NCBI GenBank assembly: GCA_030530205.1
Contig: JAUMVK010000012.1
Span: 1-64,000, forward strand
Length of the DNA stretch: 64,000 bases
Direction of reading: 5' to 3'
DNA from: RGIG3701 sp030530205
GTDB lineage: Bacteria > Planctomycetota > Planctomycetia > Pirellulales > Thermoguttaceae
A model generated the notes under the pieces. The model was given only the letters and a program-made list of their open reading frames with translations. It was not told where the DNA came from and made no database searches. The first letter of the stretch is position 1; each line of letters starts with the position of its first letter. Of the stretch, positions 1 through 9,203 are shown piece by piece. The position numbers were made by a program, and so were the translations under genes.

Positions 1-247
1 TTTAAAAACCTGTAAGGTTTTTTAGGTTTGAGTGTGTTTTAAGTGCAACAAACTGGTTATGACTCCGAAAAATTGGTGGCATTGGGGTTTTCGGCTAAAC
101 TCCCTCGCTTTTTTCACCCTTCGGGAGAAAAAAGGCTCGCCAGCGAAGAGTTTGACCGCCGAGGAGGGAGAAACATTCTGAAAATTGTTCCTCCCCCTGG
201 ACCCCCTCTTTCAAAAACTTTTTGATGTTTTGATTTGATTCTTTTTC
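1..247. other. left flank without a convincing gene
   Basis: This AT- and C-rich stretch follows the lysS stop codon. It holds small palindromes, for example TTTTTTCACCC paired with GGGAGAAAAAA around 109-137, and ends in a pyrimidine-rich run. A 60-codon open frame at 43-225 has no ribosome binding site, no recognisable domain and a low-complexity Pro-rich end, so it is not called. The hairpins may belong to another intergenic repeat family, but only one copy is visible here. Confidence 0.4.
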
Positions 248-2020
248 TCAGTTTTCGTTTCTGAGCAGCGGGAACAAAATCACGTCGCGGATGCTCTGCG
301 AGTTCGTCAAAAGCATCACCAAGCGGTCGATCCCCATCCCAAGCCCGCCAGCCGGCGGCATACCGTAGCGTAGCGCGCGAATGAAATCGTGGTCCATCTT
401 CGCCATGGAATCTTCGTCTTTCTGACCCGCAAGCTGCGCGGTGAAAAGTCGCTCCTGAAGGTCCGGATCGTTCAGCTCCGTGTAAGCGTTCGCGAGTTCC
501 ATCCCCTTGACGAAAAGCTCAAAACGTTCCGCGATGCTCGGGTCCGAGGTCTTGCGCTTCGTCAGCGGGCAAATACTTGCCGGGTAGTCGTACACGAAAG
601 TCGGAACTTCCAGCCGATCCTCCACCGTCGCTTCGAAAACGTCGTTCAGGAGCACGTCGGGGTGCTTCACTTCCACGTCTTCGACGCCCAGCTCGATCGC
701 CTTCGCCTTCACCTGCGCGGGATCGTGCGAGTCGATTCCAGCGTACTCGTCCACCAGGTCGTAGTACTTGCGGCGGGCGAACGGCGGCGTAAAGTCCAGG
801 GTCGTATCGAAAAGGACCTCTTTGCCGTTTTCGTCGCGGATGACGTTTCCGTTTTCGTCTTCCTTTGACTCACGCCACGGCAGAATGACGGGCTGGCCAT
901 CGACCACTTCGCGGCCGGTGGCCTGGATCGCGTTGAGGATGATTTTTTCCGTCAGGTCCATCATGGAGTGGTAGTCGCCGAACGCCTGGTACGTCTCCAT
1001 CAGGGTAAACTCGGGATTGTGGCGCGTGTCCACGCCTTCATTCCGGTACACGCGGCCGATCTCGTAAACGCGTTCCATGCCGCCGACCAACAGACGCTTG
1101 AGGTGAAGCTCCAGGGCGATGCGCATGTAGAGCGTCATATCGAGCGCATTATGGTGCGTCGTGAACGGACGCGCGGCCGCACCGCCCGCTACCGCGTGAA
1201 GGGTCGGGCCTTCGATTTCGTAAAAGCCCTGATCGTCGAGCGTTTTGCGGACGGATTTGATGATCTTCGTGCGGTTGACGAAACGTTCCATCGCGCCGTC
1301 CGTGTGGATCAGATCGACGTAGCGCATCCGCTGGCGGCTTTCCAGGTCGTTCAGGCCGCTGTGTTTGTCCGGCGGCGTATTGATCGACTTCGACATGAAA
1401 TCGAGATTCGAAGCGAAAACGGTCAGCTCGCCGGTCTTCGTGTGGGCCAGCTCGCCTTCCACCATCACGATGTCGCCCAAGTCGAAGCATTGCGCCAGCT
1501 CGAAGTTTTTGTCGCCGACCTGATTCTTGCCGATCATGATCTGGATCTTGCCGGTGCGGTCTTTGATGTTCAGCCAGATGACCTTTCCGGACGGGCGCTG
1601 AAGCATGATGCGGCCCTGGACGCGGACGTGTGGACCGTGCGCTCCCGCCTCGCGTTCTTCCGCAGGCGGAACCTGGCTTTCCATCGCGCGGGCATCGGCG
1701 AGCGTCGTGACGTCATCGATCCGGTGGCCCCACGGGTCGAAACCGAGTTCCACGATTTTGGCCATTTTTTCGCGGCGCGAGGCTTCAAGCTGAATGGCGC
1801 CGGTCTGAGCCTTGGCTTCTTCTTCCGCGGCGTCTTTGGCGGCTTTCCACGCGACGAATTCCTGGTACTTCGACGAATCAAGCGCGTCGTTCGAGGCGAT
1901 CGCTTCATCACCGCACGCGGCTTTCATCCATTCCTCGAAAAGAGGAAGTTTGACCGCCGGGGCGTCCGGTTGGGTTTTGCGCCAATTATTGTAGTTTGTG
2001 AAGTGTTTTTTGATGGACAT
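248..2020 (-). CDS. lysS: lysine--tRNA ligase (class II)
   Basis: Charges tRNA-Lys with lysine in the cytoplasm. The 590-residue protein has an OB-fold anticodon-binding domain at about 130-215 (KIQIMI, LGDIVMVEGEL), then the class II catalytic core. Motif 2 lies at about 315-345 (ERVYEIGRVYRNEG, RHNPEFT), and motif 3 is at the C-terminus (GGLGMGIDRLVMLLT). The GGAAARPFTTHHN segment is typical of LysRS. Most bacterial LysRS are about 500 residues. The excess is an N-terminal extension of roughly 80 residues containing a charged Ala/Glu-rich helix (KAAKDAAEEEAKAQ). The start has no clear Shine-Dalgarno. Upstream lies a heptamer repeat array and then the M16 protease gene on the same strand, so co-transcription is possible but not shown. 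Confidence 0.95.
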   Translation of the reverse strand: MSIKKHFTNYNNWRKTQPDAPAVKLPLFEEWMKAACGDEAIASNDALDSSKYQEFVAWKAAKDAAEEEAKAQTGAIQLEASRREKMAKIVELGFDPWGHRIDDVTTLADARAMESQVPPAEEREAGAHGPHVRVQGRIMLQRPSGKVIWLNIKDRTGKIQIMIGKNQVGDKNFELAQCFDLGDIVMVEGELAHTKTGELTVFASNLDFMSKSINTPPDKHSGLNDLESRQRMRYVDLIHTDGAMERFVNRTKIIKSVRKTLDDQGFYEIEGPTLHAVAGGAAARPFTTHHNALDMTLYMRIALELHLKRLLVGGMERVYEIGRVYRNEGVDTRHNPEFTLMETYQAFGDYHSMMDLTEKIILNAIQATGREVVDGQPVILPWRESKEDENGNVIRDENGKEVLFDTTLDFTPPFARRKYYDLVDEYAGIDSHDPAQVKAKAIELGVEDVEVKHPDVLLNDVFEATVEDRLEVPTFVYDYPASICPLTKRKTSDPSIAERFELFVKGMELANAYTELNDPDLQERLFTAQLAGQKDEDSMAKMDHDFIRALRYGMPPAGGLGMGIDRLVMLLTNSQSIRDVILFPLLRNEN

Positions 2021-2027
2021 TTTATTT

Positions 2028-2180
2028 AGTTAGGAGTTAGAAGTGGAGGAGTTAGGAGTGAAAATTGGAGGAGTGAAGAGTAAGGAATTAAATTTAAAGA
2101 AGGAAAAGGTTTTCCTGCTTCATACGAAACGAAGCAAATTCTTCATTCCTCACTCTTCACTCTGATTTTCAGTTCTTCAT
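2028..2180. repeat. heptamer array pair between lysS and the M16 protease gene
   Basis: Left arm 2028-2094 is built of variants of the heptamer GGAGTTA/GGAGTGA. Right arm 2142-2180 carries the complementary units (CTCACTCTTCACT). Between them are two hairpins: AGGAAAAGGTTTTCCT, and GCTTC facing GAAGC near 2117-2134. The whole unit could fold into a long interrupted hairpin. The M16 stop codon is only 2 bp beyond the right arm. Confidence 0.75.
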
Positions 2181-2182
2181 TT

Positions 2183-4912
2183 TTATTTTTCCTGATTACT
2201 CGTCGTCACCTGAACGTAATTACCGCCGAGGAACTTTCTCGCCGCGGCTTTAACGTCTTCAAGAGTGGTGGCATTTACCCGGTCATCGTATCCGCGATCG
2301 AAATCGATTCCCAGGCCGTACAGAACGTTGAGCCCCTGCTGGACTGCCTGTTCACTGATCGTCGTGTCGCTTTGGGCGTGCAGAGCGCAGAGCTTCTGTT
2401 TCGCGATGTTAAGCTCTTCGGGCGTGATTTGACCGGCCTTTGCTTTTTCTATGTTTTTGAACAGACGGCCAACCACTTCATCCACTTTGTCAGGTGAAGT
2501 TTGAGCGATGAAGATCATATAGCCCGGTACCATACTGCTGCGGGTCACACAGTGGACGGCGTAAACCAGTCCCTCGCCGCGCAGTTCCTCGTGGAGCCAA
2601 CCTCCTGGGTAACCATAACCGGCCATGACCGCGTTCAGGAGACGTACCGCCATGAGCTCTTTCTCGTTGATTTTCAGGGGCGGAGCCGCGAACGAAATCA
2701 GTACCATGCCGGTTTCTTTGCCCGTCACTTTGTGAATCTTCACGTTTTCTGGGAGAGCATTGGATCGAGCGAAATTGACAGTTTTGTGAGTCGCCAGTTT
2801 TGGCATTGTTCCAAAGTACTTCGCGATGAGCGCTTTGGCCTCTGCAACGTCCAAATCACCATAGAGCGTCAGGATCGAGTTTTCCGGGTCCAGAACGTTT
2901 TCACGGTAAAACGCGCGGAGTGATTCAGGGGTCATGCGGGAAACCGTTTCCAGTTTTCCGCCGCTCACGAGATGGAACGGTGTCGTATTGGGAAGCGCAT
3001 CGGCCCACGTCTCGAAAAGCTCGGCCTGTGGATTTTCACTGCGCCGCGCGATGCTGCCCAGAAGGAGCGTCTTCACCTGATCAAATTTTTCTTTCGGGAA
3101 AGCGGCATTCTGCCAGCAGTCCGCGACGATTTCCAAAGCCCTCGGGTAGTCTTCTTTCAGAACGGAGAAACCGCCGGAATACGTGTTGCGCCCGGAGGAA
3201 AACGCTACGAAACCACCCACAGAATCGAACCAGGAGGTAATTTCTTCCGCGGTCCGGGTCGGTGTTCCTTTGTCGAGCATCGAGGCGATAAAATTCGCCC
3301 GGCCTGCGGTTTCTTCAGAGTCGAAAAGGTCGCCGCCCAAGGTGTAGATTTTCATATCGACCATGGGAAGATGCGTGTCCCGCTTGACCAGAACTTTTAA
3401 GCCGTTCGGGAGGATAAACTGCTGAACGTCCTGTTTCGAGGCATTTTCGGCTTTTCCTGTTTTTCCCTGAGAGGCGAGCGTACCCTGCGGGACGATCTTG
3501 ATCGTAGTCAGGACTTCCGGACGGAAATATTTGTTTGCGGCGGCGCGGATCTGTTCGGCCGTCACTTTCTGAAGACCCGCAACATACGCTTCGTCGAACA
3601 TCGGGGAACCGGTCGCCAGGTAACTGCTCGCGAGGGATTCCGCCTGCTGCTGGACGGTCTGATGCTCAAAAATCAGCTCGGAAGCCTTCTGCTTCTTGGC
3701 TTTGGCGAGTTCTGCCGGCGAAACGAGGTCCGTCTTCAGACGGTAAATATGATTCAGTGCTGTTTCGATGGCTTTTTGTTCGTTCTGGGGAAGAACACTC
3801 ATACGGATACCAAAGTAGCCTCGCGCGAAGGTAGGAGTGTAGCTGGAAGTTCCGACTGAAAGGACGAGGCTCTGATCGTACTGCATATCGCGGACCATGC
3901 GTGAACTGTCGCCTTCACTTAAAATGTAGGAAAGAAGGTCAAGAGTGAAAAGGTCCTGGCTGTACAGGTTAACGGTCGGGAAGGCGAGCAGAATGTCGGT
4001 CGTGGAACCATCCATTTCGCGAATGGCCTCACGTGTAGTGTTTTGGGCCGGTTCCGGCTTCACAAAGACGTTTGCGTCAAAACCACGCGGCGTTCCGGCG
4101 AATTCCCGGACTACCTGATTCAGAACAGCGTCCGTCTGCACGTCACCACAAACCACAAAGACCATATTGTTCGGAACGTAACGTTCTCGGTAGAAGTCAA
4201 TAATTTGTTCACGTTTCACCTGCCTCAAAACGTCCAGGTAACCAATGATCGGAAGGTGGGCAGGGCTTTCCTGATAAAGCGTTTCCTGCGCCAGTTTCCA
4301 CATGACACGGGCCCGATTTTCCTCGCCGTCAGCCAGTTCGCGCTGAACGACTTCCAGTTCGCGGTCAAACTCGGAAGGAATAAACGCAGCGTGCTGCATC
4401 TGGTCTGCGATCAATTCGATGCAGGTTTCTACATTCCTGACCGGGCAGTCGATGAAATAAGATGTAACGTCAAGCGAGGTGTACGCGTTTGTAACTCCCC
4501 CGAAAGTATCGATCAAATCCCTGATTTCCTTTTCAGAGCGTTTTGTCGTGGAACCTCCCGCGACGACGTGCTCCAGTACATGGCTCAGGCCGGCACCGAG
4601 ATATTTGGTTTCATTGACACTTCCTGTGTTCCTGACTGCACAACGCACCGTGGCGACCGGGGCAGTGTGGTTTTCCTGCACGATGACCGTCAACCCGTTG
4701 GCCAGTTTGGCGACCGTAATGTCATTCGGGTAGGTGAGACGTGAACGGATTTCCGAAAACGAAGGCGAGGAAGTTTCAGGAGCATTAACGTTTTCAGGGG
4801 AAACATTCATTTTGGTCGTGGTTCCTTGTGCGAAACAAAGGGTTGAAATAAAAATCCATGAAAAAAAGAATGCCAGAGCCGAATCGGTACGGCGGCTGCA
4901 AATGAAATTCAT
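2183..4912 (-). CDS. secreted M16 (insulinase/pitrilysin-type) zinc metalloprotease
   Basis: A predicted exported zinc peptidase of 909 residues. The signal peptide is about residues 1-29 (hydrophobic ALAFFFSWIFISTLCFA). Two M16 halves follow. The first is at about 60-270 and carries the inverted zinc motif HVLEH at 111-115, with the third ligand probably Glu192 in QRELADGEE. The second half begins near 490 (FILPNGLKVLVKRD) and lacks HxxEH, as usual for the structural half of two-domain M16 proteins. The start is supported by GAAAGGAAC about 7 nt upstream and by a consensus sigma70-type promoter 40 bp upstream. It probably degrades peptides in the periplasm or outside the cell; the substrate is unknown. 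Confidence 0.9.
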   Translation of the reverse strand: MNFICSRRTDSALAFFFSWIFISTLCFAQGTTTKMNVSPENVNAPETSSPSFSEIRSRLTYPNDITVAKLANGLTVIVQENHTAPVATVRCAVRNTGSVNETKYLGAGLSHVLEHVVAGGSTTKRSEKEIRDLIDTFGGVTNAYTSLDVTSYFIDCPVRNVETCIELIADQMQHAAFIPSEFDRELEVVQRELADGEENRARVMWKLAQETLYQESPAHLPIIGYLDVLRQVKREQIIDFYRERYVPNNMVFVVCGDVQTDAVLNQVVREFAGTPRGFDANVFVKPEPAQNTTREAIREMDGSTTDILLAFPTVNLYSQDLFTLDLLSYILSEGDSSRMVRDMQYDQSLVLSVGTSSYTPTFARGYFGIRMSVLPQNEQKAIETALNHIYRLKTDLVSPAELAKAKKQKASELIFEHQTVQQQAESLASSYLATGSPMFDEAYVAGLQKVTAEQIRAAANKYFRPEVLTTIKIVPQGTLASQGKTGKAENASKQDVQQFILPNGLKVLVKRDTHLPMVDMKIYTLGGDLFDSEETAGRANFIASMLDKGTPTRTAEEITSWFDSVGGFVAFSSGRNTYSGGFSVLKEDYPRALEIVADCWQNAAFPKEKFDQVKTLLLGSIARRSENPQAELFETWADALPNTTPFHLVSGGKLETVSRMTPESLRAFYRENVLDPENSILTLYGDLDVAEAKALIAKYFGTMPKLATHKTVNFARSNALPENVKIHKVTGKETGMVLISFAAPPLKINEKELMAVRLLNAVMAGYGYPGGWLHEELRGEGLVYAVHCVTRSSMVPGYMIFIAQTSPDKVDEVVGRLFKNIEKAKAGQITPEELNIAKQKLCALHAQSDTTISEQAVQQGLNVLYGLGIDFDRGYDDRVNATTLEDVKAAARKFLGGNYVQVTTSNQEK

Positions 4913-4951
4913 TGTATAGTTCCTTTCAAATAAAATGGTGAATTTTGTTTA

Positions 4952-4979
4952 ATTATACTAAATTTTCCTTTTTTGTCAA
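4952..4979 (-). promoter_or_regulatory. consensus sigma70-type promoter for the M16 protease gene
   Basis: Read on the minus strand: TTGACA (4979-4974), a 16-bp spacer, then TATAAT (4957-4952). Both hexamers match the E. coli consensus exactly. Transcription would start near 4945, leaving a leader of about 33 nt that includes the GAAAGGA ribosome binding site. The site lies in the divergent gap between the M16 gene and the DUF11 gene. Confidence 0.8.
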
Positions 4980-5170
4980 TCATTTTTTAGACGTTCCGGC
5001 AGACTTTTTCGGAAAAACTTGTAAATTGCTCTTTCCCTGATTTGGATTTTCAGGTATAAGAAGGAATGAGTAAAAAGGATGAAAGGACGTAATGAGACCA
5101 TTCTCAAGAGGAATACGTCAACACATTCGCCCTTTCATATATTAAAGAAAACTTAACCAGGTACTGGGTC

Positions 5171-7300
5171 ATGAAATCGCATTTTTCCATCATCGTCGGC
5201 ATTCTTTTGGGAGTCATTCTTTCACTCGGATTTGGTTCCGTTTCGTTAGCTAATCCACCTCAAAAGGGAATCATCACGGTCGGACTGATCCGGGGATTAG
5301 GCATTAATATGTCGCCAAACACTGGGGAATCATCCGAATTGGCGGCGAAAACCCCTTCCCGGAAGGCGGTACACCAGGCGAATGTCATCCCCACGACTGT
5401 TTCTGGTTCTGAAGTCCGGCAGACTTCGGGAGAACTGACGAATGATTCTCTTGCAGTCGATCTGGGCAATTCGGGAGAAATGTCACTTGACCTGGCTCCG
5501 GCTGCGGCTCCTGATCAGGAAATGACTCTCGATGAACCGGAAATCGATCTTGCGGACACATCGTTTCCGGATGAGCTTCCAACGTCAAATTCGATGGAAA
5601 TTTCAGAGGATCAGACGGTTGAAAATCTTTCGGTACTCGATGGAGAAAACAAAAATGAGCCTTCGGGGCCACAGGAGGGGCTGAGTGATATTTCGTTGGC
5701 TCCTCTGGCGGAACAGGAAATGAATCAGGAAATGGTTCCGGCCTCGGCTCCGATGGTTTCTCCCCTCGAGAATCCCGCCTCGACAAACGATTTCGCTCCT
5801 TTAGCGGAATCTTCAAATCCCACCTCCGTAAATGAATTGAAAAAAGCGGAATCTACGGATTTCCCGGCAGATTTTGGTTCTGTCAGCGCCACGGAAGGTT
5901 CCGGCAAGCCGGGTGAGGCGGCGATTGAAGGCGTTCAGCTTTCGAGGCTGAGCATTCAGAAAGTCGCTCCGGAAGAAATTCAGGTCGGTCAGCCCGCCAC
6001 CTGGACGATTTCGGTTCGGAATGAAAGTAAGATCACGGCGATCGGTGTACAGATTCACGACGTGATCCCTCAGGGGGCGCGGCTTGAAAGTACGAATCCG
6101 CCCGCTCAGGTCTCCGAGAATGGAGAAATCACCTGGACTGTCGGGAATATGCCTTCTGGCACGATGGCCACCGTAAAACTGGAACTCACACCGACTCGTG
6201 AGGGAGAAATCGGAAGCGTCGCCAGCGTCACATCCCGGTCAGAAAGCTCCGCAAAATCCATTGCCACTCGCCCCATGCTGAAAGTTGAAACATTTGGTGA
6301 CGCGGTGGTACTGCTTGGTAATAAAACGGAACTGAGTATTGTGGTTTCCAATCCGGGGACAGGCACAGCCCGTGATGTCATTTTGAGCGAAACGGTTCCG
6401 CCGGAACTCCAGTTTGATGGAGGAACGGAGCTGCGTTATGAAGTTGGTGATTTGAGAGCAGGGGAGTCCAAAACGGTCAAACTCCCGCTGACGGCCGTCC
6501 GTCCGGGAAAATTCCAGAATCGGATTCTTGCGAAGAGCGGCCCAAATCTGGGAACAGCCAGCTCGCTGGAGATGGAAGTCACCGCGCCAGCCATTCAGAT
6601 GGAAATTCAGGGACCCTCGAAACGTTTCCTTGACAAAGAGGGAACTTTCCGCCTGATTGCGACCAATACAGGAACTGCCGCGGCCAAAAACCTGGAGATG
6701 CAAGCGAGGATCCCGAACGGTTGGCAGTTCCTCAGCGCCAATCATCTGGGCACTTACATGCAAGATAATCAAACCGTCGTGTGGAAGTTGGAAGAACTTG
6801 ACCCTGCTGCTACTGCTGAGGCCGAGCTGGTTCTTGTACCGAAAGAAATCGGCAGCTTCGCGATGAGTTACAGCGCGGTGGCAGATTCATGCCAGACGGT
6901 CAACGGTACGAAAAATCTTACCGTGGAAGGAATTGCCGCCCTGATGTTCCAGGTGGTTGACTCAAACGATCCGGTCCAGGTTGGTGAGGAAACGAAATAC
7001 ACCGTGGAAGTCGTCAATCAAGGCTCCAAACCCGCCGAGGACGTTCAGGTCACGATCGATATTCCTTCGGGGCTCCAGATCGTTTCGAGTGAGGAAACGG
7101 CCCGATCTGTCAGTTTACAGGGTGGATCACAAATCGTTTTCCAGCCGATTTCGAGCCTCGCCCCAAAAGCCACGAAAGTTTACCGCTTCACTCTTAAAGG
7201 CATCACAAGCGGTGATCAGCGTGTTGTGGTTAAACTCTCCAGCCGAGAGTTCCAGACGCCCATCATAAAAGAAGAAAGTACTCGCGTTTTCGCGGAATAA
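5171..7300 (+). CDS. secreted DUF11-repeat protein
   Basis: 709 residues, not an enzyme by inspection. The signal peptide spans about 1-28 (IIVGILLGVILSLGFGSVSLA). Residues ~45-240 form an acidic, Ser/Pro/Glu-rich linker without regular structure. From ~255 to the end there are about four Ig-like repeats of 105-115 residues. They carry the DUF11 pattern: an N-terminal strand (QVGQPATWTISVRN), a turn such as VIPQGARLES, and a strand such as EITWTVGNM. Proteins of this build are frequent in Planctomycetota and are thought to be surface or periplasmic scaffolds. No sorting signal or transmembrane anchor is visible at the C-terminus (ESTRVFAE). It is divergent from the M16 gene and followed by a terminator hairpin. 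Confidence 0.85.
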   Translation: MKSHFSIIVGILLGVILSLGFGSVSLANPPQKGIITVGLIRGLGINMSPNTGESSELAAKTPSRKAVHQANVIPTTVSGSEVRQTSGELTNDSLAVDLGNSGEMSLDLAPAAAPDQEMTLDEPEIDLADTSFPDELPTSNSMEISEDQTVENLSVLDGENKNEPSGPQEGLSDISLAPLAEQEMNQEMVPASAPMVSPLENPASTNDFAPLAESSNPTSVNELKKAESTDFPADFGSVSATEGSGKPGEAAIEGVQLSRLSIQKVAPEEIQVGQPATWTISVRNESKITAIGVQIHDVIPQGARLESTNPPAQVSENGEITWTVGNMPSGTMATVKLELTPTREGEIGSVASVTSRSESSAKSIATRPMLKVETFGDAVVLLGNKTELSIVVSNPGTGTARDVILSETVPPELQFDGGTELRYEVGDLRAGESKTVKLPLTAVRPGKFQNRILAKSGPNLGTASSLEMEVTAPAIQMEIQGPSKRFLDKEGTFRLIATNTGTAAAKNLEMQARIPNGWQFLSANHLGTYMQDNQTVVWKLEELDPAATAEAELVLVPKEIGSFAMSYSAVADSCQTVNGTKNLTVEGIAALMFQVVDSNDPVQVGEETKYTVEVVNQGSKPAEDVQVTIDIPSGLQIVSSEETARSVSLQGGSQIVFQPISSLAPKATKVYRFTLKGITSGDQRVVVKLSSREFQTPIIKEESTRVFAE

Positions 7301-7306
7301 GATTTG

Positions 7307-7339
7307 AAGGGTCGGTTGGTTGCCGGCCCTTTGATTTTT
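7307..7339 (+). terminator. hairpin terminator after the DUF11 gene
   Basis: AAGGGTCGG pairs with CCGGCCCTT (one G-T pair) around a short loop, followed by a T-rich tail (TTGATTTTT). It begins 7 bp after the stop codon. Confidence 0.75.
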
Positions 7340-7362
7340 AACTCTAACCCCCAAGTACAAAA

Positions 7363-8628
7363 ATGAAAAAGCTTTTAACTCTTGCGTTCCTGCTCGCCTG
7401 TGTCTCATGGGTTTGTGCCGATGAATTTAAGGTCGAAGTCGATCTTGACCGCGAAAATCACACGTACACGCTCGAAGAAAACGCTCAGTTCACCGTAAAA
7501 GTCACGGATGAAAACGGCGAACTGGTCAAAGAGGGCAAGTTGCTGTGCGTCCTCACAAACGATAATCGGATCGAACTCAATCGGGAAACGGTGGACCTTT
7601 CCCAGTCCAACCCGGCGACGGTCTCCGGGAATCTGGGCGTTCCGGGCTTCCTGAGCCTCCGCGCTACGTTCAATGGCGTCTCGGCTCTCGGTGGAGCCGC
7701 TTTTGAGCCGGAGAAAATCGAACCGGCGCAACTGATGCCGGAAGATTTCTGGGATTACTGGCGCGGCTTGCAGAAGAAACTGCGAGAGGAAGTCCCCGCC
7801 GACCTTCAGCTCGAAAAGATCGATTCCTGGTCCAACGACAAAAAGACGACGTACCGCATCAGCATGGCGACGTTCGACGGCCAGCGCGCGTACGGTTTCC
7901 TCGCGGTCCCGGCGGGGGACGGCCCGTTCCCGGTGCTCGTGACGGTTTCCTGGGCGGGAGTTGGTTTTGGTCCCGAGGCGACCGGCCCGGTCAGCGAAGG
8001 GTTCATGGTCCTCGCGATGCCGATTTTCCCATACCCGGTGGCGATCGACTACGCCGAACGTCAGAAACAGTACGACGATTACAATGCGGGGCTTGGGATC
8101 CGCTACTGCTATTACGGCGCGCCGGACCGTGAGAAATACTTCTTTCGGAACGCCTACCTCGGCATTGACCGAGTGATGGATTACGTTCTGGAACGTCCGG
8201 ACGCGGATAAAACCCGTGTCGGGTACTTCGGGACGAGCCAGGGCGGCGGCAGCGCGCTGATCCTCGGAGGGCTGAATGGGAAATTCACCCACATTTCCGG
8301 CAACGTCCCGGCCCTTTGCGACCACGGCGGCGCGATCGTGAACCGGAGCCCCGGCTGGCCGAAACTTTACGACACGGTACAGGACCCGAAAGTCACCGAA
8401 ATGGGCCCGTATTTTGACGGCGTGAACTTCGCGCGCGGGATCAACTGCCCGGTCCGCCTGAGCGTCGGTTTCATCGACACGACGTGCAGCCCCAGCTCGG
8501 TCTATGCGGCGTTCAACATGATCCCGTCCAAGGACAAGCAAATGTTGATCGAGCCGCACCGCGGTCACGCGACGGGCGAAAAATCGGCCCAGATCATGCA
8601 ATGGGTCAAAGACTCTGTCAAAAAATAA
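7363..8628 (+). CDS. acetyl-xylan esterase, CE7/AXE1 family
   Basis: A secreted esterase of 421 residues that probably removes acetyl groups from xylan or xylo-oligosaccharides. The signal peptide is residues 1-19 (LLTLAFLLACVSWVCA). Residues ~22-115 form a beta-rich N-terminal domain, and the alpha/beta-hydrolase (AXE1) domain starts near 125 with the family signature MPEDFWDYWRGL. The catalytic triad is visible: Ser292 in GTSQGGG, Asp372 in VGFIDTTCSPSS, His402 in PHRGHATGE. The CE7 hallmark GxSQGG is intact. The start follows the upstream terminator by 23 bp and has no clear Shine-Dalgarno. It fits with the GH10 xylanase at 24.2-25.6 kb. Confidence 0.88.
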   Translation: MKKLLTLAFLLACVSWVCADEFKVEVDLDRENHTYTLEENAQFTVKVTDENGELVKEGKLLCVLTNDNRIELNRETVDLSQSNPATVSGNLGVPGFLSLRATFNGVSALGGAAFEPEKIEPAQLMPEDFWDYWRGLQKKLREEVPADLQLEKIDSWSNDKKTTYRISMATFDGQRAYGFLAVPAGDGPFPVLVTVSWAGVGFGPEATGPVSEGFMVLAMPIFPYPVAIDYAERQKQYDDYNAGLGIRYCYYGAPDREKYFFRNAYLGIDRVMDYVLERPDADKTRVGYFGTSQGGGSALILGGLNGKFTHISGNVPALCDHGGAIVNRSPGWPKLYDTVQDPKVTEMGPYFDGVNFARGINCPVRLSVGFIDTTCSPSSVYAAFNMIPSKDKQMLIEPHRGHATGEKSAQIMQWVKDSVKK

Positions 8629-8667
8629 GAAGTAGAGTTTTTTCGGGAATGATACTTCCGTAAAGTT

Positions 8668-8775
8668 AAAATATGGCGGTCTCTAAAAGAACACAAAGAG
8701 ACAACAATTTCGCGAGAAGTGGATACAGAGCGATACGTTGTGAAATTTTGTGATATTTAGAGTCTGCCATATTTT
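8668..8775. repeat. 108-bp structure bounded by 20-bp inverted repeats
   Basis: The left arm (8668-8687) AAAATATGGCGGTCTCTAAA and the complement of the right arm (8756-8775) agree at 18 of 20 positions. The interior also has partly complementary segments (ACAACAATTTCGCG facing GTTGTGAAATTTTG). The outermost bases are flanked by TA. It may be a small non-autonomous element or only a long hairpin; one copy is visible. Confidence 0.5.
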
Positions 8776-8881
8776 TATTTATTGAAATCTTTTGGCTCAT
8801 CCGGTAACCCGGTGTATGTTGTTTTTATCTCACGCAGAGATGCGCCAGTGATGTTCATTGCGGCTTAATGTTTTTGTATGA

Positions 8882-9010
8882 CTGATTGATTGGAACAACC
8901 AAATCAAGACGGCGAAGCGCAAGGATCATGGTTTTCGCGATGGAGGATACTTCAAGCTGAACATCTTTGGGATCAAAAGGGCCGGTACGCACTTGTCGGA
9001 TGAACCCGAA
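8882..9010 (+). pseudogene. C-terminal remnant of a DDE-type transposase
   Basis: Reading the frame from 8891 gives WNNQIKTAKRKDHGFRD followed by GGYFKLNIFGIKRAG. This matches the usual C-terminal pattern of ISL3-like and related DDE transposases (NNxIKxxKRxxxGFRDxxYFxLxI). An in-frame TGA at 8879 cuts it off upstream, and no catalytic region is present. The frame runs on into low-complexity Phe-rich sequence up to 9229, which is unlikely to be translated. The exact IS family is uncertain. It marks a former insertion just upstream of the symporter gene. Confidence 0.6.
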
Positions 9011-9203
9011 AACAAGGGTTTATTTCAGTTTTTTCCTTTTGTTCTCTGTCAGGGCGTACTGATAAAATTTCTCACAAATTTTTTCTTTTTTTCAGGATTT
9101 TTCCACTTTTTTCATTCCTCCCATCTTGCTATTTTGAAAAGTCGGTTTAAAATGAAGATGAATATTTTTTTACGTCAGTTTTCTTTAGACTGGGAGTTTA
9201 CCC

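Noticed and set aside
43..225. 60-codon open frame at the left edge
   Set aside because: No ribosome binding site, Pro-rich low-complexity end, lies in hairpin-rich intergenic DNA.
968..2029. 353-codon open frame opposite lysS
   Set aside because: Lies wholly antisense to lysS, a certain gene, and has the Arg/His/Val-rich composition of a reverse-frame shadow.
7405..8601. 398-codon open frame opposite the acetyl-xylan esterase gene
   Set aside because: Antisense shadow of a gene with a complete catalytic triad.
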